Source: Paenibacillus naphthalenovorans (GTDB taxonomy: Bacteria; Bacillota; Bacilli; Paenibacillales; NBRC-103111). From it: a stretch of DNA of 33,414 nucleotides. Shown piece by piece: positions 1 to 7,061 of the stretch. Positions within the stretch are counted from its first letter, which is position 1; each line of letters starts with the position of its first letter. Under the pieces are notes generated by a model. The model had not been told where the DNA came from. It ran no database searches and saw only the letters and a program-made list of their open reading frames with translations. A program made the translations under genes and the position numbers. The stretch spans positions 1-33,414 of the forward strand of contig NZ_FNDY01000044.1 of assembly GCF_900099895.1 (NCBI RefSeq), in the 5' to 3' direction.

Positions 1-71
1 GAACTTTGTTATCTCGACAATAACAATTTCCATTTTGAGGTGCTGAATTCCTTTTAATTATGCTCAAAACA

Positions 72-92
72 CCCTGACTTTTTCAGGGGAAA
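72..92 (-). terminator. Hairpin just after yclP-like gene
   Basis: A 6-bp stem (CCCTGA at 72-77, TCAGGG at 83-88) with a 5-nt loop lies directly after the stop codon of the ATPase gene. On the minus strand it is followed by a short T-rich stretch (TGTTTT). It could be a weak terminator or an RNA-processing hairpin before a binding-protein gene lying beyond the window edge. Bases 1-71 show no recognisable gene. Confidence 0.4.
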
Positions 93-851
93 CTAAGTAA
101 AATAAATGCAAATCCGGTTTCCGCCGATGCTCTCGATGCGGATGTCCATATCGTAAACCTCTTTCAGCACCGGCCCGGTAATGATCGATTCCGTTGCGCC
201 TTCCTGCACGATTTGGCCGTCCTTCAGCGCCACGATGCAGTCGGAATAACAGGAGGCGAAATTGATGTCGTGGATGACGATGACGATCGTTTTGCCGAGC
301 TCGCTGACCATCCGCCGCAGCACCTTCATGATTTGCACGGAATGCTTCATGTCCAGATTGTTGAGCGGCTCATCCAGCAGCACGTATTCGGTGTTTTGCG
401 CGATCACCATGGCGATGTAAGCTCTTTGCCGCTGGCCTCCGCTCAGTTCGTCGAGATATTTGTGCTGCATCTCCTCCAGCTCCATATAGGCCATCGCTTC
501 CTGGACGAAAGCTTGGTCCTCGTCCGTCAGCCTGCCCTGCGAATAAGGAAACCGGCCGAAGCTGACCAGCTCCCTGACCGTCAGCCGGACGTTGATATGG
601 TTGGACTGCTTCAGGATCGAAATTTTTCGCGCCAGCTCATTGCTTTTCCATTCGCCCAGCTCCTTGCCGTCGATCCGGATGTCGCCGCTGTCTTTCGCGA
701 TGAGCCGGCTGATCATCGACAGCAGCGTGCTTTTCCCCGCGCCGTTCGGCCCAATAAACGCCGTAATTTTGCCTTTGGCGATGTTTACCGTCGCATTGTC
801 GATCACCGGCTTGCCGCCGTACCGCTTCGAAACGTTTCTTACCTCGATCAC
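93..851 (-). CDS. yclP: Iron-siderophore ABC transporter ATP-binding protein (YclP type)
   Basis: Cytoplasmic ATPase that would power import of a ferric siderophore. Seen in the 252-residue protein: Walker A GPNGAGKST near residue 34, signature LSGGQRQR near 137, Walker B YVLLDEPLNNLD near 157 and the H-loop VIHD near 192. Length is normal for the FecE/FepC/YclP family. Its start overlaps the end of the yclO-like gene by 4 bp, so the two are translationally coupled. Together with the two permease genes upstream it matches the Bacillus yclNOP petrobactin uptake order; the binding protein (YclQ) would lie beyond the left edge and is not seen. The operon is headed by a perfect Fur box. The family is certain, the exact siderophore is not. 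Confidence 0.88.
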   Translation of the reverse strand: MIEVRNVSKRYGGKPVIDNATVNIAKGKITAFIGPNGAGKSTLLSMISRLIAKDSGDIRIDGKELGEWKSNELARKISILKQSNHINVRLTVRELVSFGRFPYSQGRLTDEDQAFVQEAMAYMELEEMQHKYLDELSGGQRQRAYIAMVIAQNTEYVLLDEPLNNLDMKHSVQIMKVLRRMVSELGKTIVIVIHDINFASCYSDCIVALKDGQIVQEGATESIITGPVLKEVYDMDIRIESIGGNRICIYFT

Positions 852-1801
852 GATTTATTCTCCTTTAGCAACAAATAGATGAAGTACAGACCGCCCGCGA
901 GATTGACGACCACGCTGACGGTAGTCGTAAACGTGAACACCCGCTCGACGATCAGCTGGCCTCCGACCAGCGCGATGATGCTGATCAGCATCGAGCCGAC
1001 GATCAGCTGGCTGTGCCGGTACGTTCCCATCAGCTGATGGGTGACGTTGGCGACCAGCAGCCCCAGGAAGGTGATCGGCCCGACCAGCGCCGTAGAGATC
1101 GAAACGAGAATCGCGACGAGCACAAGCAGCCTTTTGACCACATAATCGTAGTCGACTCCCAAATTGATGGCCTGTTCCTTGCCGAGCGACAAAACGTCCA
1201 AATATTTGGCGAATCGCTTGAAATACAGGCCGATGACCAGCAGCGCGGCGATGGACAGGTAGAGCAAATCTTTGTTGACGTTATTGAAGCTCGCGAACAA
1301 TTTGTCCTGCAGCCTGAGATACTCGTTAGGGTCGATCAGCACCTGCATGAACGAGGAGAAGCTCTGGAACAGCGTGCCGAAAATGATGCCGACCAGCAGC
1401 AAAAAATATACGTTTCGCCCTTCCCGCCTGAAAATGATCTTGTACAGCACGCCGGCAAACAGCACCATCACGCCGACGCACAGCACGAAATTGACATTTT
1501 TGTTCATCGCCGTCATCGTCGTCGAGCCGAAAGCGAAAATGACGACCGTCTGGATCAAGTTGTAGAGCGAATCCAGCCCGAGAATGCTCGGCGTCAAAAT
1601 CCGGTTGTTCGTAATCGTCTGGAACACCATCGTGGAGAAGGCGATCGTGACGGCGGTCAGCACCATGGCAAGCACCTTGGTTCCTCGGCGCGGGAGGGCG
1701 TACCCCCAGTTCGCGCCCAGCTTGATGAACAGAAAGGCGGCGATTAACGCCACGGCCGCTGCGGCCAAAATGGACAGCTTCGTTTTAATGTTAATGGTCA
1801 T
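848..1801 (-). CDS. yclO: Iron-siderophore ABC transporter permease (YclO type)
   Basis: Integral membrane permease of the FecCD/BtuC family, second half of the permease pair of a siderophore importer. The 317-residue protein shows about nine hydrophobic segments and the typical C-terminal part with GPITFLGLLVANVTHQLMG followed by GGQLIVER, the region that contacts the ATPase. It starts with ATG after GAGGAG, 8 nt upstream, and overlaps the upstream yclN-like gene by 11 bp and the downstream ATPase gene by 4 bp. It appears intact, unlike its partner. Known for the family: the permeases form a heterodimer, so loss of YclN would disable the importer. Substrate specificity (petrobactin in Bacillus) is inferred from resemblance only. 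Confidence 0.87.
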   Translation of the reverse strand: MTINIKTKLSILAAAAVALIAAFLFIKLGANWGYALPRRGTKVLAMVLTAVTIAFSTMVFQTITNNRILTPSILGLDSLYNLIQTVVIFAFGSTTMTAMNKNVNFVLCVGVMVLFAGVLYKIIFRREGRNVYFLLLVGIIFGTLFQSFSSFMQVLIDPNEYLRLQDKLFASFNNVNKDLLYLSIAALLVIGLYFKRFAKYLDVLSLGKEQAINLGVDYDYVVKRLLVLVAILVSISTALVGPITFLGLLVANVTHQLMGTYRHSQLIVGSMLISIIALVGGQLIVERVFTFTTTVSVVVNLAGGLYFIYLLLKENKS

Positions 1802-2744
1802 AAGCCTTTCTCCTCATCAGCAAATAAAGAAAGATGCCGCTCCCGATCACCCCGACGATCAGGCCGATGGCGATCTCGTAGGGATAGATGATGATGCGTC
1901 CGAGCACATCGCAGAACAGCACGAACACGGCGCCGAGCAATGCGGTATGCGCAAGACTTTTTTTCAAATGATCGCCTCGATACAGCGTGACGATATTCGG
2001 AATGATCAGGCCGAGAAAAGGAATCATGCCCACCGTAAGAATGACAACCGACGTGACCAGCGCAACGATCACGAGCCCGATATTGACGACCTGCTTGTAG
2101 TTCAACCCCAGATTGACGGCGAATTCCTCGCCCATGCCGGCGACCGTAAACTTGTCCGCGTACAAATACGCCACGATCACAATCGGAATGCTGATGTACA
2201 GCATTTCGTAGCGGCCCTTCATAATCATCGAGAAATCGCCGTGCAGCCAGGCCGATATGCTTTGGATCAGATCGTGCTTGTAGGCGAAAAATGTGGTCAT
2301 CGAACCGACGATATTGCCGAACATCAAACCTACCAGCGGGATGAAAATCACATCTTTATATTTGACCTTATCCAAAATCTTCATAAAAATGAACGTCCCG
2401 AGCAGCGCGAAGCCGAAGGACAGCAGCATCATTTACAGCGGCGAGGCCGTCGTGAACATGATCATCGCCACGAGGATGCCGAAACGGGCCGAATCCTCGG
2501 TCCCCGCCGTCGTCGGCGAGACGAATTTGTTGCGGCTCAGCTGCTGCATAATCAGACCGATTACGCTCATGCTCACGCCGGCGATAATGATGCTGATCAA
2601 GCGCGGCAGTCTGCTGACCAGCAGGATATGCGCCTGATCCTCCGTCAGATGGAACAAATCGAGCGGCGATACGTTCTTCGCGCCGATAAAGACGGAGCAG
2701 CAAGATAATACGATGAGCGCGATTACGAGATATCTTTTTTTCAT
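1791..2744 (-). pseudogene. yclN: Iron-siderophore ABC permease (YclN type) cut by in-frame stop
   Basis: Two adjacent reading frames in the same phase (2433-2744, 103 codons; 1791-2432, 213 codons) add up to the roughly 316 residues of a FecCD-type permease. The N-terminal part has the signal-anchor helix, SRLPRLISIIIAGVSMSVIG and RNKFVSPTTAGTEDSARFG; the second part has the remaining helices and the conserved GMIPFLGLIIPNIVTLYRGD. They are separated only by TAA at 2433-2435, directly followed by ATG ATG. Bacillus YclN reads through at this point. This may be a true nonsense mutation, a sequencing error, or a stop tolerated by re-initiation at the adjacent ATGs. All other parts look conserved, so any inactivation is recent. 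Confidence 0.8.
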
Positions 2745-2832
2745 GGCCTACCCTTACTCTTCTTTTCCAGAAGCATAATCTGTCTTGTCTTGTTACAGAA
2801 ATCATGACTTTGCATGCTATACAACGTGAAAT

Positions 2833-2847
2833 TGATAATCATTATCA
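2833..2847. promoter_or_regulatory. Fur box upstream of yclNOP
   Basis: TGATAATCATTATCA is a perfect 7-1-7 inverted repeat, identical to the Bacillus Fur box core. It lies about 90 bp upstream of the yclN-like start, where the promoter is expected. Known: Fur with iron bound represses siderophore uptake genes. Inferred: this operon is iron-repressed. Confidence 0.9.
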
Positions 2848-2933
2848 GTAAGACCTATATTAACCGACAGCAGTTTGCCGGTTGAATAGATTTTCCTGCA
2901 ATGGAAATGGACTTTTCTATTTTGTGAACGAAA

Positions 2934-2985
2934 GCGGACAGCCGCCTGCCCGGCATCCCCCAGGATCACAGGCTTCGCCGTCCGC
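2934..2985 (-). terminator. Possible terminator after aspartate dehydrogenase
   Basis: Interrupted stem: GCGGAC at 2934-2939 pairs with GTCCGC at 2980-2985, and an inner GCCTG/CAGGC pair extends it. On the minus strand it ends in TTTCGTT, a poor U-tract. It sits between the stop of the dehydrogenase gene and the Fur-controlled promoter. Confidence 0.35.
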
Positions 2986-3003
2986 CATAAACTTGCGCAA
3001 CCG

Positions 3004-3813
3004 CTATAGGCCGATCACGAAGGACGAGGTCAGATCGCGCAGCACCTTCGTCACGCTCATCGCGACGATGTACCCGGTTTTCGGATTGCGCGCCGACGGC
3101 GTGTTCGAGATTTGCAGCCTGATTTGTCCGAATTTGCCCCGCGCTTCGATCTCATGCGTATTGTGGCTGATGTGCGGGTCGACGTACACCTTCACCTTCG
3201 TCCGGTCGAAGCCGACGCCCGCAAGGCTTAAAGCGGCCGAGACGTTGACGCTCTCCGGAAACAGCCGCGCGGAATCGCGGGCGACCCCGTCGAAGGCGCA
3301 ATACGGCTCGCGCAATTCCGCCAGATCGACCTGCCGCTCCACCGGCGTGCCGTACCAGGCCCGGGGCGGCTTTCTGGTGATCAGCGTCACCTCCTCCAGC
3401 GGCCCCAGGCTGCCCGCGGCGATCCGGTCCAGGCCGCCGATCGCGGCCGAAGGGACGATCAATCGCCGCCCGCTGCCGGCGGCCGCTGCTTTCAGCAGCC
3501 CGAGCAGCGCTTCGTCGGCCAGCGCGCCGACGCTGACCAGCAGCAAATCCGCGCCATGGAGCAGCGCCTTCTCGCCGTACGCCCTGACGGCCTCATGGCC
3601 GGCGCATTCCACGACGATATCCAGCGGCTGGCGAAAAAACGCGTCCGCATCGTCCGTGATCAGGCAATCCCGGATGTCCTCGCCACCGCGAAATTTGGAC
3701 TTGTCCCGCAGCAAAATCGCCGCCAGCCGCGCTTCTCCCGCCGCTCCCCGAATGATCGACGCGGCGACATCTTCTCCGATAGTTCCGTAACCGATAATAC
3801 CGACTTTGTACAT
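3004..3813 (-). CDS. L-aspartate dehydrogenase family protein
   Basis: Predicted NAD(P)-dependent enzyme interconverting L-aspartate with iminoaspartate/oxaloacetate and ammonia. The 269 residues begin with a Rossmann motif GYGTIG (8-13). The C-terminal part carries the family hallmark HNTHEIEARGKFG (the first His is the likely catalytic one) and NTPSARNPKTGYIVAMS. Length matches the family (about 260-270). Start ATG follows AGGAGG with ideal spacing. It is transcribed divergently from a [2Fe-2S] ferredoxin gene, and both flank a GTATAC operator. In some bacteria the enzyme feeds NAD synthesis (NadX), but no nadA/nadC is nearby; the setting suggests a catabolic role. Family assignment is confident, physiological direction is not. 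Confidence 0.85.
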   Translation of the reverse strand: MYKVGIIGYGTIGEDVAASIIRGAAGEARLAAILLRDKSKFRGGEDIRDCLITDDADAFFRQPLDIVVECAGHEAVRAYGEKALLHGADLLLVSVGALADEALLGLLKAAAAGSGRRLIVPSAAIGGLDRIAAGSLGPLEEVTLITRKPPRAWYGTPVERQVDLAELREPYCAFDGVARDSARLFPESVNVSAALSLAGVGFDRTKVKVYVDPHISHNTHEIEARGKFGQIRLQISNTPSARNPKTGYIVAMSVTKVLRDLTSSFVIGL

Positions 3814-3873
3814 AATTCCTCCTAATTAAACATCAAGATTTGGCAATGAGCGATGCTATAGATTCTACCTTGT

Positions 3874-3907
3874 ATCATATCAAAATTATTGCATTTGGTA
3901 TACCATA
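3874..3907 (-). promoter_or_regulatory. Promoter and GTATAC operator of aspartate dehydrogenase gene
   Basis: On the minus strand a -10 TATGAT (3874-3879) lies 17 bp from the perfect palindrome TGGTATACCA (3896-3905), which occupies the -35 position; no good -35 hexamer is present. The operator matches the motif found before other genes of this island and is probably bound by the GntR protein encoded at 5618-6292. Confidence 0.6.
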
Positions 3908-3923
3908 AACCAAGATAATATGC

Positions 3924-3929
3924 TATAAT
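3924..3929 (+). promoter_or_regulatory. Extended -10 promoter of ferredoxin gene
   Basis: TGCTATAAT is a consensus extended -10 (TGn then TATAAT at 3924-3929), placing transcription start near 3936, 22 nt before the GTG start. No -35 hexamer is visible. The shared operator TGGTATACCA at 3896-3905 would sit about 36 bp upstream of the start site, where a bound regulator could block or assist polymerase. Confidence 0.6.
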
Positions 3930-3957
3930 AGGCTTATACCGAAGGGGAGGGATACTT

Positions 3958-4293
3958 GTGCCGACTGTGACTTTTCAAACATCAGGCAAGGCGATCGAGG
4001 TGGATCGGGATGCCAATCTTCTTAGAACATCCATCAGATATGAGGGGGCCGTTCCCTTCAAATGCGGCGGAGGGCTGTGCGGGACATGCCGCGTGCGGAT
4101 TGTGGACGGACACGAACATCTCAGCAAGGTGATGAAGAAGGAGATCGACCGGCTGGGACAGGACAAGATCGACCAGGGCTATCGCCTCGCCTGCCAGACG
4201 TTCGTAACCGGCGACATCACCGTCGCCTGGGGCGAAGAGGATCTCAACCGGCTGAACAAAATAGCGCAAAGACGGATCAACGCAGCTCAATAA
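3958..4293 (+). CDS. [2Fe-2S] ferredoxin (plant/adrenodoxin fold)
   Basis: Small soluble electron carrier of 111 residues. The cluster ligands are C36, C41, C44 (CX4CX2C in KCGGGLCGTC) and C79 (RLACQ), the normal pattern for fer2-fold ferredoxins. The GTG start is set by AGGGGAGGG just upstream; no earlier start fits. The last 20 residues form a charged tail. A second ferredoxin with the same fold is encoded at 5292-5582. The only oxygenase-like enzyme nearby is the haem-oxygenase-like protein at 8643, so supplying electrons to it is the simplest inference; no ferredoxin reductase gene is visible in the window. Confidence 0.85.
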   Translation: MPTVTFQTSGKAIEVDRDANLLRTSIRYEGAVPFKCGGGLCGTCRVRIVDGHEHLSKVMKKEIDRLGQDKIDQGYRLACQTFVTGDITVAWGEEDLNRLNKIAQRRINAAQ

Positions 4294-4334
4294 CAACGGC
4301 CGCGCAGGTCCGCGCAGGCCGATGCGTCGGATGC

Positions 4335-4364
4335 AAGCCCGAATGAATACCGTTCGGGCTTTTG
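4335..4364 (+). terminator. Intrinsic terminator after ferredoxin gene
   Basis: A perfect 9-bp stem (AAGCCCGAA at 4335-4343, TTCGGGCTT at 4353-4361) with a 9-nt loop, running into TTTT, lies 42 bp after the ferredoxin stop. The next gene runs the other way, so this terminates convergent transcription. Confidence 0.75.
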
Positions 4365-4445
4365 GGGTTCAAGACAAGCGATCGAGGTGCGACACATACA
4401 AAGGCGCAGGCCTCCAACCGCGGCCCGCGCCTCTTCGCCCTTCAT

Positions 4446-4745
4446 TTATTGCACCCTTACAATTTTGCTGTCCTTGTCCTGATCCAGCTCGTAAATTTCT
4501 TTCTCGATCTCGGCCGTCGTGTCGAATTTCGGAAACACTTTGAGCGGAATGCTGTTGTCCGGGAACACTTCGGATACGCCCTGGATGACGATGCGGGTTG
4601 CCGGATTTTTAATTTTGCAGATCGAGAACGTCGTCTTCTTTTTGCCGAAAAAATAATAGTCGTATTCCGCCACCGTGTCCAGATCCGGATTGTCGGTTAC
4701 CGTTCTATACCGCTCGGTCGTAGATACCAAAATATATTCGCTCAT
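4446..4745 (-). CDS. Small conserved-looking protein of unknown function
   Basis: A 99-residue soluble protein with no family I recognise. It is rich in charged and aromatic residues, with FFGKKKTTFSICKIKNP in the middle and an acidic, probably helical C-terminus (TTAEIEKEIYELDQDKDSK). No signal peptide or membrane segment. ATG at 4745 is preferred because GGAGG lies 8 nt upstream; an in-frame TTG two codons earlier is possible. It is the last gene of a probable operon gntR - ferredoxin - ridA - this gene, 56 bp after ridA, so it probably serves the same pathway. Function unknown. Confidence 0.65.
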   Translation of the reverse strand: MSEYILVSTTERYRTVTDNPDLDTVAEYDYYFFGKKKTTFSICKIKNPATRIVIQGVSEVFPDNSIPLKVFPKFDTTAEIEKEIYELDQDKDSKIVRVQ

Positions 4746-4801
4746 CTTCAAAACCTCCAGTCATCAGTTTCGTAGTAGGATGATGTTCCTATTTTCCGCT
4801 G

Positions 4802-5275
4802 CTATTCGTAACGAACGATGAGTTCCACCTCGACGGCGGCTGAGCCGGGCAATGCGGCTACGCCGATCGCCGAGCGCGCATGGACGCCCTTCTCGCCGAA
4901 CGCTTCGACGAGCAGATCGGAAGCGCCGTTCAGCACATAAGGCAGCTCGTAAAAATCGGGCGCCGCTTGAATGAAGCCTTCCATTTTCACGATGCCGGCC
5001 ACGCGGTCCAAATCCCCGAGCACCGCTTTCAGCGCGCAGAGCTGGTTGATGATGCATTGGCGGGCGGCCTGATAGCCTTCTTCCTTCGACAAGTCCAGCC
5101 CGACCTTGCCTTTGTATTGCAGCACGCCGTCGACCTTGGGGGTGACGCCGCTCATGTAGATAAACGGCGGCGCCATCGTATAGGGAACATAATTGCCGCT
5201 CGGTTTGCTCGGAGACACCAGGCGGATATCCAGTTTTTTCAGCTTCGCCTCAACTTGTCCTTCTGTTTCCAGCAA
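4802..5275 (-). CDS. RidA/YjgF/UK114 family protein (long subtype)
   Basis: Predicted enamine/imine deaminase or related trimeric hydrolase, 157 residues. Family signs: GNYVPYTMAPPFIYMSG near the N-terminus, and HARSAIGVAALPGSAAVEVE near the end, where the Arg matches the substrate-carboxylate-binding Arg of RidA. It belongs to the longer COG0251 branch (about 150-160 residues). The start is set by the RBS: GGGAGGGG lies 5 nt before TTG at 5275; an upstream TTG at 5311 would overlap the ferredoxin stop and has no good RBS. It follows the ferredoxin gene by 16 bp. Inference: it removes a reactive imine or enamine formed in the nearby amine pathway. Confidence 0.85.
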   Translation of the reverse strand: MLETEGQVEAKLKKLDIRLVSPSKPSGNYVPYTMAPPFIYMSGVTPKVDGVLQYKGKVGLDLSKEEGYQAARQCIINQLCALKAVLGDLDRVAGIVKMEGFIQAAPDFYELPYVLNGASDLLVEAFGEKGVHARSAIGVAALPGSAAVEVELIVRYE

Positions 5276-5291
5276 ACGTATCCCCTCCCGG

Positions 5292-5582
5292 CTATTCCTG
5301 ACGAATTTCAATATCGGCCGTAATATACAGCTGACATGCCAACCGGCAGCCGACGCTCAATTTGTCGCCCAGCATTTTGTTTTCTTTCCAGTTCGGTTCG
5401 GGAAGAGATTCCCCTCCGGAAAGCACGGTGACCGTGCATCTGGTGCATTTCCCCATGCCGCATCCGTATTTGAGATGAGGGTACGGGAATTTTTTGATTC
5501 CGGCCAATACAACTAAATTGCTGTTTGCCGCCACTTCCTGCTCGTATACTTGTCCGTTTTGATGCAATTTGACGTTCGGCAA
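5292..5582 (-). CDS. [2Fe-2S] ferredoxin, second copy in island
   Basis: A 96-residue fer2-fold electron carrier. Ligands C41, C46 and C49 (YGCGMGKCTRC) and C83 (RLACQ) are all present. It is only distantly similar to the ferredoxin at 3958 and lacks that protein's charged tail, so the pair is not a recent duplication. The start is TTG after a GGGAGGGGGG run; no in-frame ATG exists near it. It lies 35 bp after gntR and 16 bp before ridA in one operon. Inference: electron donor to the diiron-type oxidase of the island, possibly with a different redox potential from the first ferredoxin. Confidence 0.84.
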   Translation of the reverse strand: MPNVKLHQNGQVYEQEVAANSNLVVLAGIKKFPYPHLKYGCGMGKCTRCTVTVLSGGESLPEPNWKENKMLGDKLSVGCRLACQLYITADIEIRQE

Positions 5583-5617
5583 AGCAAACCCCCCTCCCGC
5601 AATTTAGCGCACGTTCG

Positions 5618-6292
5618 TTACTCTTTTTCCAACGCTTCCATATACGCTTTTTTCGAATTTTCCAAATGAATTTTCGTCAGGCTTTCGGCCAGCTCGCCTT
5701 CGCCGTTCATAACCGCCAGCGCAAGCGCCCTGTGCTCCTCGGTCGCCTTGCGCAGCCGCCCCGGCAGCTCGTAGCCGACATGCGCGAACGCGCGGATATA
5801 GTCGGACAGGCCGTCCAGCATTTGCGTCAGCCGCGGGCTTTTGGCCGCGCGGAAGATGATCTCGTTAATCAAGAAATGGTACATTTTGCTTCTCTGATCG
5901 AATACCGGCTCGGCGAGCGCATGATCGATTTCCTCGATCATGCGCTTCAGCTCCTCCCGATGCGAAGGCTCGGCCCTCTGCGCGGCCAGTTTCATCGCCA
6001 GGCTTTCCAGGGCGGCCAATATCGTAAATATTTCGATAATTTCCTCCGGGGACAGCTTCGAGACGACGACGCCTTTGCGCGGCAGCGTTTTGACAAAGCC
6101 TTGCGATTCGAGCCGGAACAGCGCCTCGCGGATCGGCGTTCGGCTCACGTTCAATTGATCGGCCAGCTCGCGCTCGATGATGCGCTCGCCGGATTTATAG
6201 ACGCCCTGCACAATCGCTTGCTTGATATATTGATACACTTTGTCGCGGATCGGGCTTAATTCTTCGTCTTTCCATACTGGTGTGTCTGGCAT
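5618..6292 (-). CDS. GntR-family regulator with FCD ligand domain
   Basis: DNA-binding regulator, 224 residues: winged-helix domain at about 12-80 (ELADQLNVSRTPIREALFRL is the classic GntR recognition helix region) followed by an all-helical FCD effector domain with His residues in the positions expected for metal or carboxylate binding (YHFLINE, EEHRALAL, KIHLEN). ATG at 6292 is chosen because GGAGG lies 8 nt upstream; an upstream in-frame extension has no RBS. The palindromic GTATAC motif overlaps its own RBS and start region and recurs before at least five other units nearby, so it is probably autoregulated and the master regulator of the island. FCD proteins usually sense small carboxylates. 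Confidence 0.88.
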   Translation of the reverse strand: MPDTPVWKDEELSPIRDKVYQYIKQAIVQGVYKSGERIIERELADQLNVSRTPIREALFRLESQGFVKTLPRKGVVVSKLSPEEIIEIFTILAALESLAMKLAAQRAEPSHREELKRMIEEIDHALAEPVFDQRSKMYHFLINEIIFRAAKSPRLTQMLDGLSDYIRAFAHVGYELPGRLRKATEEHRALALAVMNGEGELAESLTKIHLENSKKAYMEALEKE

Positions 6293-6303
6293 CTGGTATA
6301 CCT
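6293..6303. promoter_or_regulatory. GTATAC operator overlapping gntR ribosome binding site
   Basis: TGGTATACC sits between the GGAGG and the ATG of gntR, sharing bases with the RBS. It matches the operator at 3896-3905. A repressor bound here, just downstream of the promoter, would block its own transcription. Confidence 0.6.
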
Positions 6304-6322
6304 CCGAATGTCGTTTTCTCTT

Positions 6323-6352
6323 AGTGTAATCGAAATGCGACAGGCTGTACAA
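6323..6352 (-). promoter_or_regulatory. Probable promoter of gntR operon
   Basis: On the minus strand TTGTAC (rc of 6347-6352) and TACACT (rc of 6323-6328), spaced 18 bp, give a moderate sigma-A promoter with a start near 6316, just upstream of the operator. The remaining bases to 6520 hold no gene I can support. Confidence 0.45.
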
Positions 6353-6520
6353 CAATTTTCGGAGGTATAAGCGGCAATGCCCCGCCGGCTTTCATTCGGA
6401 AGCGACCCGCCGTACGGCAAGCCGGAGCCTGCAACGATGCCCGTCGGACGGACGTACGGCTTCTCCGGCGCGACAGCCGCTCCGGGAACGCCGGCGGCCC
6501 GACAGCCTGAAGCCGCGGCG

Positions 6521-6994
6521 TTACTTCTTGATGTCCGCCTGGGTCATGACCTCGTATTCGTCGCCCAAATGCGCCTGCAGCGCCTTGAGCGCCGCCGTGC
6601 CGACGGCGGTGTCCTGCTCGCCGTTGCCTCCGCTGATGCCGACGCCGCCGACAACCTCGCCGTTGACGACGATCGGGAAGCCGCCGACGAAGATCGCGAA
6701 CTTGCCCGGCAGCATCGCGTGAATCCCGAACGCTTCGCCGGTCGTCGACGCCGGGCCGCCCGGCTGGTTGAACAGATGGGTCGACCGCTTGTGGCCGCTC
6801 GCCGTGAATGCCTTGGCGATGGCGATCTCCGGGCCGGTGATCCGCCCGCCGTTCATGCGCTCGAGCGCGATCACGTAGCCGCCGTCGTCGACGATGCAGA
6901 TCGATTCGAGCGCTTTCACTTCCGCCGCCGCGAGCTTCGCGGCTTCTATCATCACTTTCGCTTCTTCCAGCTCCAGCTTCAACGCCGTTTTCAT
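6521..6994 (-). CDS. HbpS/GlcG-family protein (haem-binding-like domain)
   Basis: A 157-residue single-domain protein of the PF03928 family (GlcG, HbpS, PduO C-terminal, EutT-like neighbours). Seen: the usual helical start (ALKLELEEAKVMIEAAKLAA), VDDGGYVIALERMNG, and the glycine-rich GGFPIVVNGEVVGGVGISGG that marks the family. AAGGAG stands just before its ATG. It has no signal peptide, so it is cytosolic. Family members bind haem or cobalamin or accompany oxidation pathways; their chemistry is often unknown. It is third in a probable operon with the diiron-type oxidase and the aldehyde dehydrogenase, suggesting an auxiliary or catalytic role in that pathway. Confidence 0.8.
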   Translation of the reverse strand: MKTALKLELEEAKVMIEAAKLAAAEVKALESICIVDDGGYVIALERMNGGRITGPEIAIAKAFTASGHKRSTHLFNQPGGPASTTGEAFGIHAMLPGKFAIFVGGFPIVVNGEVVGGVGISGGNGEQDTAVGTAALKALQAHLGDEYEVMTQADIKK

Positions 6995-7061
6995 ATGCCG
7001 TCTCCTTCCTCCCTTGCCGCCTGTCCCGGTCCGCTCTTGGGGCCGGGACGATCGGAACGAT

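Noticed and set aside
1584..2708. A 374-codon plus-strand frame
   Set aside because: Antisense to yclO/yclN; His/Gln/Asp-rich shadow of hydrophobic permease codons.
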